Source of the DNA: CAJXNP01 sp050305935
GTDB taxonomy: Bacteria > Bacteroidota > Bacteroidia > Cytophagales > Cyclobacteriaceae
Direction of reading: 5' to 3'
NCBI GenBank assembly: GCA_050305935.1
Contig: JBNLGG010000135.1
Coordinates: forward strand, 1-5,023
DNA: 5,023 nt
Notes under the pieces: model-generated
Seen by the model: the letters and a program-made list of their open reading frames with translations, nothing else
What the model was told of the DNA's origin: nothing
Databases searched by the model: none
Part shown: piece by piece, positions 1-5,023 of the stretch
How positions within the stretch are numbered: the stretch's first letter is position 1
How the letters are laid out: each line of letters begins with the position of its first letter
Translations under genes and position numbers: made by a program

Positions 1-741
1 ACAATACAGGTCGACTTTGACAGATTGACCCTGGCTAAGTTCCACGATATAGAGGTGCCGGTTTGGGGCGAGATAGGGGTAACGGCTAAAATGTTTAGCG
101 AAAGCCTGAAAAATACGGTGGCGGCAGACCAGCGGCCCGACATTAAAAACAGGTGGGCGCTCTGGAAGGCGGAAAAGCAGAACAGGCTTAGGGACGACCG
201 TGGAAAGGGGTTGAGCTCTATTGCAGTATTTGAGGCCATGAACCGTTTGGCGCCTGGCAACGCGGTAATGTGCGTGGATGTGGGCAATAATGCTTATTCA
301 TTTGGTCGCTATTTCGAGACGAAAGACCATTCTTTCCTGATGTCGGGATACCTGGGCTCCATAGGCTTTGGTTATCCCGCAGCCATGGGAGCCTGGGCAG
401 CAGTGCGCGCTACGAGGCCTGTAATAGCAGTGACCGGAGACGGAGGCTTTGGCCAGTACATGGCAGAAGTGACCACTGCGGTAAAGTACAAGATGCCGAT
501 AAAGCACATCCTGATCAACAACCAGGAGTTGGGCAAGATCTCAAAAGAGCAGCGTGCCGGTCAGCTGGATGTGTGGCAGACTTCCCTGCACAATCCAAAC
601 TTCGCCGACTTTGCCAGCAGTTGCGGAGCACTGGGAATACGGGTGGACAGAATTGAGGAACTCGATGCTGCAATGAGCAAAGTTTTTGCTCACGAAGGCC
701 CGGCTATGCTGGAAGTGATGGCAGATGTTTCATTGATATAG
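1..741 (+). CDS. PoxB-like thiamine-diphosphate enzyme, 3' part (start outside window)
   Basis: This is the C-terminal 246 residues of a ThDP-dependent enzyme of the pyruvate oxidase / acetolactate synthase superfamily. The frame is open from base 1, and the bases before the TTG at 25 already encode plausible protein (TIQVDFDR), so that TTG is internal. The end of the central domain covers about residues 1-45 and the ThDP-binding domain about 70-240. The ThDP/Mg motif is complete: GDGG at residues 146-149 and the paired Asn at 173-174, 29 residues in all. The stretch GALGIRV and the ending GPAMLEVMADVSLI resemble E. coli PoxB (pyruvate:quinone dehydrogenase) more than acetolactate synthase. 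The protein stops there and so lacks the roughly 40-50 residue tail with which PoxB binds membrane lipid; a soluble enzyme is likely. The substrate cannot be fixed because the pyrimidine-binding domain is missing; pyruvate oxidase/decarboxylase or another 2-keto acid enzyme are all possible. The fold is secure, the exact reaction is not. Confidence 0.88.
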   Translation, partial: TIQVDFDRLTLAKFHDIEVPVWGEIGVTAKMFSESLKNTVAADQRPDIKNRWALWKAEKQNRLRDDRGKGLSSIAVFEAMNRLAPGNAVMCVDVGNNAYSFGRYFETKDHSFLMSGYLGSIGFGYPAAMGAWAAVRATRPVIAVTGDGGFGQYMAEVTTAVKYKMPIKHILINNQELGKISKEQRAGQLDVWQTSLHNPNFADFASSCGALGIRVDRIEELDAAMSKVFAHEGPAMLEVMADVSLI

Positions 742-780
742 AAAATTATAAGTCTTGGTAAATAGTTAATGGTCATAGTG

Positions 781-832
781 GTCGGTTTAGGCCGAGGTCC
801 TGGGATCTCATTTGATCATTGTCTAAACCGGT
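781..832 (+). repeat. Two-level hairpin in the leader before the Rieske/GltS gene
   Basis: CGGTTTAG (783-790) pairs perfectly with CTAAACCG (823-830). Adding the flanking G-U and C-G pairs gives a 12-bp outer stem, 781-792 with 821-832. Inside it, 794-799 pairs with 804-809 (five Watson-Crick pairs and one G-U) around a CTGG loop. No run of U follows, so it is not an ordinary terminator for the ThDP gene. It lies 71 bases before the next start codon and could be a structured mRNA leader, an attenuator or an operator. No known riboswitch class is recognised. The pairing is directly visible; the function is unknown. Confidence 0.5.
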
Positions 833-903
833 AGCCCTCAAAGCTATTAAGTTAATGGGCTTGAAAACAACCATTTTTACCCTTTTCAGAACACTTAAAA
901 TAC

Positions 904-2538
904 ATGATGGAAGAATTACTTCAAGAAACTGAATTTATCGAAATTGCCGATTTCGATCACCTGGTAAACAGAAAACCAACACACGCCAGGGTTTCAAAAA
1001 CGGATCTGGTGGTGATCAGGTATGAAGACAAAGTATCCGTGCTCTATGGCAGGTGCCTGCACAGGGGCGCCCTGCTCAGCGACGGTATGGTTGACGGGCA
1101 CAACCTGATCTGCGGCCTACACAGCTGGGACTATAGAATCGATACCGGGGTGAGCGAATACAACAACAGCGAGGTGCTCCATAAATTCAAAGAGGTAATC
1201 AAAGGCGGCAAAGTGTGTATAGACCGTCAGGAGGTGCTGAACTATGAGCTGGTCCATCCGTCGCCTTTCAAAGAAGAAGAATACCAGGGTATATATGCCG
1301 ATACGCATCCGGAAAATACGGAACCCTACACCCGGTACATAAAGAACCTCGCTCAGAATGGTCTTTCTAAAGTGGGGCATCATGGAGCCACCGAAGCCAT
1401 GGGTGTCGACAGGAACACACTTCCCCAATGGAGCAGCATACAGTTTCTTCCTGCACAAATGGCCAAAAAACCTTTGCTGGACGACGTGGAAGTGAGCACT
1501 TCCGTGGTGATAGGCCCCAATGCCAAAAAGCCTTTGAAACTGGATATTCCAATATTTGTGTCCGACATGTCGTTTGGCGCTTTGTCGAGGGAAGCCAAGA
1601 TAGCCCTGGCCAGGGGAGCGGAGCTGGCGGGTACGGGAATTTGCTCGGGAGAAGGTGGCATGCTGTCGGCAGAGCAGGAGAGCAATACCAAATATTTCTA
1701 TGAGCTGGCTTCAGCCAAATTCGGTTTTGCCTGGGAAAAGCTAGGAAGGGTGCAGGCTTTCCACTTTAAGGGAGGTCAGGGAGCTAAAACAGGCACCGGC
1801 GGCCATTTGCCGGGGCACAAGGTGAGTGCGGAAATTGCTGAAGTCCGGGGACTGACGCCTGGTCAGAACGCCATTAGTCCTGCGACATTTACGGATATGA
1901 GCACGGTAGACGATTTCAGGGAATTCGCTCAAAAAGTAAGGGAGATCACCGGAGGAATACCTGTTGGGTTTAAGTTGGCGGCGAGTCACATCGAAGCCGA
2001 CATTGATTTTGCACTGCAAGTGGGTGCGGACTACATCATTCTGGATGGGAGGGGAGGGGGAACGGGAGCAGCGCCGATCATTCTCAGAAACCACATCAAC
2101 GTGCCTACCATACCTGCGCTGGCACGGGCCAGAAAGCATCTCGACAAAAGGAAAGCTGATGGTGTTTCGCTGATCATAACGGGGGGCTTACGGGTGCCAT
2201 CCGATTTTGCGAAAGCGCTGGCCATGGGTGCCGATGCCGTGGCGGTTTCCAATGCAGCCCTGCAGGCGATAGGCTGCCTGGGAATGCGGGCTTGCCATAC
2301 CAACAACTGTCCGGTGGGCATTGCCACGCAAAAGGAACATTTGCGGGCAAGGCTGATCATTGAAAAATCTGCCATGCAGCTGTTCAACTTTTTTACTGCC
2401 AGCACAAATCTTATAAAAGTATTGGCAAGGGCCTGCGGGCACGACGATGTCGGTAAATTTTCACCGGACGATCTGTCAACTTTTGATTACGATATGTATC
2501 ACCTTACCGGTATCAACTATGCCGGTGTTAATCCTTAG
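904..2538 (+). CDS. Rieske [2Fe-2S] / FMN-binding glutamate synthase-domain fusion protein
   Basis: This is a 544-residue predicted cytoplasmic protein with two redox domains. An N-terminal Rieske domain (about 10-105) carries C51-x-H53, then 16 residues, then C70-x2-H73, the full ligand set for a [2Fe-2S] cluster. After a linker, residues about 175-535 match the FMN-binding barrel of the glutamate synthase large subunit: SFGALSREA, GQGAKTGTGGHLPG, GRGGGTGAAP and a phosphate-binding GGLRVPSDFAKALAMGA. The [3Fe-4S] motif C458-x5-C464-x4-C469 is intact. The class II glutaminase domain and the C-terminal beta-helix of true GltB are absent, so ammonia from glutamine cannot be supplied internally. 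It is therefore a relative of stand-alone FMN glutamate synthase-family proteins, and its reaction is unknown. Two ATGs lie in tandem at 904 and 907; the first is chosen, although either is possible, and there is no Shine-Dalgarno. It heads a closely spaced set with four membrane proteins, one of which also has a Rieske domain. Confidence 0.93.
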   Translation: MMEELLQETEFIEIADFDHLVNRKPTHARVSKTDLVVIRYEDKVSVLYGRCLHRGALLSDGMVDGHNLICGLHSWDYRIDTGVSEYNNSEVLHKFKEVIKGGKVCIDRQEVLNYELVHPSPFKEEEYQGIYADTHPENTEPYTRYIKNLAQNGLSKVGHHGATEAMGVDRNTLPQWSSIQFLPAQMAKKPLLDDVEVSTSVVIGPNAKKPLKLDIPIFVSDMSFGALSREAKIALARGAELAGTGICSGEGGMLSAEQESNTKYFYELASAKFGFAWEKLGRVQAFHFKGGQGAKTGTGGHLPGHKVSAEIAEVRGLTPGQNAISPATFTDMSTVDDFREFAQKVREITGGIPVGFKLAASHIEADIDFALQVGADYIILDGRGGGTGAAPIILRNHINVPTIPALARARKHLDKRKADGVSLIITGGLRVPSDFAKALAMGADAVAVSNAALQAIGCLGMRACHTNNCPVGIATQKEHLRARLIIEKSAMQLFNFFTASTNLIKVLARACGHDDVGKFSPDDLSTFDYDMYHLTGINYAGVNP

Positions 2539-2545
2539 CCTAGTC

Positions 2546-2755
2546 ATGGTTAATGTCATCAATACATTCATAGAGTTGTTTTTTGGATACTTTTTGATAG
2601 GTGCCCTGTTTGGAGTCTGGTTCGTGCTGAAGGGTGCTGCAAAGCTGGATGAAGGGGTGAAGGGTGCTCCCTGGCATTTCAGGCTTGTTTTGTTTCCGGG
2701 GAGTTGTTTGCTGTGGCCGGTGCTGGTTTATAAATTGATAAAGAAAAAACCATGA
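2546..2755 (+). CDS. Small two-helix membrane protein (69 aa)
   Basis: This is a short hydrophobic protein with two likely membrane helices, about residues 7-28 and 47-64, and a basic end (KLIKKKP). Between and within them is a notable pattern: D35 in the loop, then FRL (45-47), PG (51-52) and LWP (56-58). From memory, similar small proteins with an FRL..PG...LWP pattern occur in other bacteria, but this is not verified and no function is known to me. The start at 2546 lies 7 bases after the previous stop. The same frame also has an ATG at 2519 (78 aa, overlapping the upstream gene) and an unlikely one at 2447; 2546 is preferred for its spacing and because the first helix then sits at the N-terminus. 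Its stop overlaps the next start as ATGA at 2752. A subunit or assembly factor for the downstream haem protein is a reasonable inference. Confidence 0.75.
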   Translation: MVNVINTFIELFFGYFLIGALFGVWFVLKGAAKLDEGVKGAPWHFRLVLFPGSCLLWPVLVYKLIKKKP

Positions 2756-2853
2756 ATAGAAAATTGAGAAAACGGCACCTGTGGATGTGGGTGCTGGTAT
2801 TCATTATCGTGTTGCCATTGATTGTATATGCGTATTTAAATATTCCACTATGA
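2752..2853 (+). CDS. 33-aa single-helix membrane miniprotein
   Basis: This very short gene has an ATG at 2752 that overlaps the preceding stop (ATGA) and a TGA at 2851-2853 that overlaps the next start (ATGA at 2850). The product starts with a strongly basic segment (MNRKLRKRH), followed by a membrane helix at about residues 10-28 (LWMWVLVFIIVLPLIVYAYL), then ends NIPL. The positive-inside rule puts the N-terminus in the cytoplasm. It exactly fills the 94 bases between its neighbours, with four-base overlaps on both sides; this junction pattern, repeated at the following gene pair, is the main argument that it is real. It resembles the tiny single-helix subunits found in respiratory and haem-copper complexes in size and shape only. 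A role in assembling or stabilising the haem b/Rieske protein encoded next is inference. Confidence 0.72.
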   Translation: MNRKLRKRHLWMWVLVFIIVLPLIVYAYLNIPL

Positions 2854-3884
2854 GCGTCTCCTATACTTCTATATTGTGGAACAGGCAGAAGAAGACCTAT
2901 GATCTTGGCATCCTTATCGTGGTGGTTTCCTTTACCATACTATTTTTTGTAGGACATGCGCTTTTTCACCCCAACGCCACATTTGTAACGGTGTTTATCC
3001 GGAATTTCGGACTACTGGCCTTTTTGCTGTTGCATATCATCCTGATCATCGGTCCGCTGGTGCGGATCAGCAGCAGGTTTCTGATCATTCTCTATAACCG
3101 GCGGCACCTTGGTGTCACCATGTTTTTAATAGCGGCCATACATGGAGGATTCAGCATTTTCAACTTTCATGCGCTCAGCGACACCAATCCCGTCAAATCC
3201 GTCTTTTTGTCAAATCTACAGTACGATTCCCTGATCGACTTTCCTTTCCAGGTTTTGGGATTTCTGGCGCTGATCATTTTGGCTGCCATGGCCACCACCA
3301 GTCATGATTTCTGGCTTAAAAACCTGGGGCCCAGGCTTTGGAAAGGTTTGCATATGATGGTATATGTAGCCTATGCGCTGATAATATTGCACGTAGTACT
3401 GGGAGCCCTGCAAAACGAGACGTCTCCCGTTTTGTTTGGCGTAGTCGTGGCTGGGTTTGTGGTGGTGTCGTCGCTGCATATCTACAGTGGCATGCGCGAA
3501 CGAAAGCTCGATGAGCCAGCCGATGAGGAGGTGGCTGGTTTTGTGAAAGTCTGCAGCGCAGAGGAAATTGCAGAAAACCGGGCCAGAATAGTGACGGTGA
3601 ACGGTGAGCGCGCAGCTATTTTTAGGTATGACGGAAAGCTGTCTGCCGTGAACAATTTCTGCCGGCATCAGGGAGGGCCGCTTGGCGAGGGGAAGATTGT
3701 AGACGGATGCATCACCTGCCCCTGGCACGGGTATCAATACCTGCCGCGTAATGGGCAGTCGCCGCCTCCATTTACCGAAAAGGTAGAAACCTATCGTTTG
3801 AAGTTAGTTGGCAATGAGGTCTGGATCGATCCCAACCCATTACCGGAAGGTACTGAAGTAATACCCATAACAATCTCAAAGTGA
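2850..3884 (+). CDS. Ferric reductase/MsrQ-like haem b membrane protein with C-terminal Rieske domain
   Basis: This is a 344-residue membrane redox protein. Six helices are visible at about 19-40, 47-70, 86-107, 132-150, 166-187 and 193-212, as in ferric reductase-like transmembrane domains. Haem ligand candidates are H98 in helix 3 and H168 and H181 in helix 5, the last two 13 apart as in MsrQ-type proteins; H62 is a further candidate. Residues about 228-328 form a Rieske domain with C271-x-H273, 16 residues, C290-P-W-H293. Basic residues (R12/K14/K15, R72-R85, K157-K165, R216-K219) all lie on one side, giving cytoplasmic N- and C-termini and hence a cytoplasmic Rieske centre. The Rieske domain replaces the FAD/NAD(P)H module of NADPH oxidases and ferric reductases, so electrons must come from a partner protein. 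The start at 2850 overlaps the previous stop as ATGA; an in-frame ATG at 2781 would add 23 residues read out of frame through the 33-aa gene and is rejected. The substrate is unknown. Confidence 0.9.
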   Translation: MSVSYTSILWNRQKKTYDLGILIVVVSFTILFFVGHALFHPNATFVTVFIRNFGLLAFLLLHIILIIGPLVRISSRFLIILYNRRHLGVTMFLIAAIHGGFSIFNFHALSDTNPVKSVFLSNLQYDSLIDFPFQVLGFLALIILAAMATTSHDFWLKNLGPRLWKGLHMMVYVAYALIILHVVLGALQNETSPVLFGVVVAGFVVVSSLHIYSGMRERKLDEPADEEVAGFVKVCSAEEIAENRARIVTVNGERAAIFRYDGKLSAVNNFCRHQGGPLGEGKIVDGCITCPWHGYQYLPRNGQSPPPFTEKVETYRLKLVGNEVWIDPNPLPEGTEVIPITISK

Positions 3885-4693
3885 AAAACGACGACTTTTA
3901 TATAGGCTGGCAAGACCAGGCAAGCGCCGGGTACAAAAAGGCAAGGACCATCTTTTTCAGGGTTGCTACAGCAGTGGTGCTGCTTTTTGGTGTTGGATAC
4001 CTTATTGTCGAAAATGAGTTTGTGGAAAGCTACTTTTACTATGGTCGGCAGACGGAATTGGAAGGGGTAGTGGTAGAATATCCTGTTTTTGGCATTCGCA
4101 CGGAGGTGGAAGGAAAGCAGGTTACCGTACCCCTGGTGGGTTTTGGTAAATTTGATGCCCTTCCGGTACTTCAGGCTCTAAAGGACAAGACCGACGGATT
4201 GCCTCTGTCTGAATTTAAAGTGCGGGTGAAGGGCACCATTTTTCGATACCAGGATAAGACATGGATGGAACTTACGGATGGGGTAGATGCTGTTGTTTCC
4301 GTCACAAAGTCAGACGACAGCTATGTCCAGGCGGTTGCGGGCCTTGGCGATGTGTCGGTGAGCGGTGAAATAGTAGATCCCAAATGTTTTTTTGGCGTGA
4401 TGAACCCTGCATATAAAAAAATCCACCGGAGTTGTGCCATTCGGTGTGTCTCCGGAGGAATACCCCCGGTATTGGCCATTCGGAAAGAGGGTGTTTTTGC
4501 AGATTACTATTTCCTGGTAGATCAATACGGAAAGCCGTTGAACAGGGAAATTCTCCAGTTTGTAGGGGTACCTGTAACCGTGTCAGGCAAAGCCTGGGAA
4601 GTTGACGACTGGAAAGTAGTAGGGATGAATGCCCAGGACCTGCTAACAAGTGTAACATTCAGGCTTGATGGCGACTTAACTTGCTGCGAATGA
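3881..4693 (+). CDS. Membrane-anchored protein with duplicated beta-rich domain and Cys/His motif
   Basis: This 270-residue protein of unknown function starts at GTG, overlapping the previous stop as GTGA. One membrane helix covers about residues 24-43. Basic residues before it (K19, K20, R22, R27) predict a cytoplasmic N-terminus and an exported C-terminal domain; there is no signal-peptidase or lipobox site. The exported part looks like two related beta-rich halves: about 59-134 (from G62 to the VRVKG strand at 114-118) and about 159-252 (from G162 to VTVSG at 232-236). Only the second half holds a Cys/His cluster: DPKC (C169), H182, C185, C189, followed by SGGIPP (191-196). These could bind a metal, an iron-sulphur cluster or haem, or form disulphides; there is no CxxCH haem c site. 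C268-C269 lie next to the C-terminus. As last gene of the set, it may be the outer-face partner of the haem b protein. The family is not recognised, though the C...HRxCAxxC..GGIPP pattern looks conserved rather than random. Confidence 0.85.
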   Translation: MKNDDFYIGWQDQASAGYKKARTIFFRVATAVVLLFGVGYLIVENEFVESYFYYGRQTELEGVVVEYPVFGIRTEVEGKQVTVPLVGFGKFDALPVLQALKDKTDGLPLSEFKVRVKGTIFRYQDKTWMELTDGVDAVVSVTKSDDSYVQAVAGLGDVSVSGEIVDPKCFFGVMNPAYKKIHRSCAIRCVSGGIPPVLAIRKEGVFADYYFLVDQYGKPLNREILQFVGVPVTVSGKAWEVDDWKVVGMNAQDLLTSVTFRLDGDLTCCE

Positions 4694-4761
4694 ATTTGAG
4701 GAAGGCTACACAACAAACTGTACTATGATCCGGAGAATTGGAGCGTATGTGCGGTCAACAA

Positions 4762-4864
4762 CGAATAACTGCAAAGCCGTAACAGGCAAAACAGACCCGA
4801 TGATAAAAAAAGCCTTTGATTTTGGTAGTTAAAGGCTTTTCTTTGAGGGCTTTGCAGCTATTCG
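4762..4864. repeat. 17-bp imperfect inverted repeat enclosing the terminator
   Basis: CGAATAACTGCAAAGCC (4762-4778) is the reverse complement of 4848-4864 except for one A-C mismatch (4768/4858), so 16 of 17 positions pair. The arms enclose 69 bases that hold the terminator hairpin. AAAGCC occurs in both left arms and GGCTTT in both right arms, so alternative pairings between the two hairpins are possible. It could be a palindromic element, an RNA 3'-end structure or a small RNA. No target-site duplication or integron attC consensus is seen. Confidence 0.6.
4808..4845 (+). terminator. Rho-independent terminator of the five-gene set
   Basis: AAAAGCCTTT (4808-4817) and AAAGGCTTTT (4831-4840) form a perfect 10-bp stem with a 13-base loop. 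The stem runs into a U-rich tail (TTTTCTTTG). It lies 114 bases after the last stop codon. The A-run before the stem (4805-4811) becomes a U-run on the other strand, so it could also stop transcription coming from the right. Confidence 0.82.
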
Positions 4865-5023
4865 GCTAAATGACTGGAAACCACCTCAAGCCCATCCCGG
4901 AATAGAAAATATGGATCCGCCATCCGACCCAACACCCTGCCAGTCAACAAATATAAAGGAGCACCCCCTTTTCAAAATCAATCCCCAGAAAGGAAAATAA
5001 TTATTCAATCCCCATAACAGCAC
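4865..5023. other. Intergenic tail without a convincing gene
   Basis: Together with 4694-4761 this completes a stretch of about 330 bases with no supported gene. The + strand has only very short frames. On the - strand one frame is open from the window edge down to a TGA at 4886-4888 (45 codons), with no recognisable motif. It could be the 3' end of a convergent gene, which would suit a two-way terminator, but the evidence is too weak to call it. Confidence 0.4.

Noticed and set aside
834..843. GCCCTCAAAG in the leader matches the reverse complement of 4841-4850
   Set aside because: A single 10-base match between two intergenic regions is plausible by chance and does not extend.
861..890. 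Possible Bacteroidota-type promoter: TTG at 861 and TACCCTTTTC at 878
   Set aside because: The -7 part does not match TAnnTTTG and the spacing (14 bases) is too short.
1117..2442. Several long - strand frames opposite the Rieske/GltS gene
   Set aside because: They are shadows of the + strand gene, with no motifs, and the + strand product carries complete cofactor motifs.
4725..4832. A 35-codon frame starting at ATG 4725, itself in an ATGA overlap with a 12-codon frame starting at 4690
   Set aside because: It continues the overlap pattern, but its end runs through the terminator hairpin, and the product has neither a membrane helix nor a recognisable motif. Chance is the simpler explanation.
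4871..4946. 7-bp inverted repeat TGACTGG (4871-4877) / CCAGTCA (4940-4946)
   Set aside because: It is short, widely spaced and does not extend; this is expected by chance.
4886..5023. Open - strand frame of 45 codons reaching the right edge of the window
   Set aside because: A frame this long arises by chance fairly often, its composition is odd (many Trp and Gly), and no family motif is visible. It could still be the end of a convergent gene.

Overview
The window looks like a chromosomal piece of a Bacteroidota bacterium, perhaps Cytophagales-like. Moderate GC, A-rich rather than Shine-Dalgarno sequences before starts, and the flavour of the proteins all suggest this, but it is an inference and no marker gene is present. 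All convincing genes are on the + strand.

Layout. Positions 1-741 hold the 3' part of a PoxB-like thiamine-diphosphate (ThDP) enzyme whose start lies outside the window. A 162-base gap follows (742-903), holding a two-level hairpin (781-832). Positions 904-4693 are a tightly packed five-gene set: (1) a 544-aa fusion of a Rieske [2Fe-2S] domain with the FMN/[3Fe-4S] domain of glutamate synthase; (2) a 69-aa two-helix membrane protein; (3) a 33-aa single-helix membrane protein; (4) a 344-aa six-helix ferric-reductase/MsrQ-like haem b protein with a C-terminal Rieske domain; (5) a 270-aa membrane-anchored protein with a Cys/His motif and two similar beta-rich halves. Genes 1 and 2 are 7 bases apart. 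Genes 2/3, 3/4 and 4/5 each overlap by exactly four bases (ATGA, ATGA, GTGA), which implies one transcript and translational coupling. Positions 4694-5023 hold no convincing gene. They contain a rho-independent terminator (4808-4845) nested inside a 17-bp imperfect inverted repeat (4762-4778 / 4848-4864).

How the genes may work together. The five-gene set reads as an undescribed redox module. A soluble flavin/iron-sulphur enzyme with its own Rieske centre could exchange electrons with a membrane haem b protein whose Rieske domain is predicted to be cytoplasmic. Two very small membrane proteins could be assembly or accessory subunits. The last protein is predicted to put its Cys/His domain on the outer face of the membrane. 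The domains and overlaps are read directly from the sequence; the electron path and the substrate are inference. The upstream ThDP enzyme may or may not belong to the same pathway.
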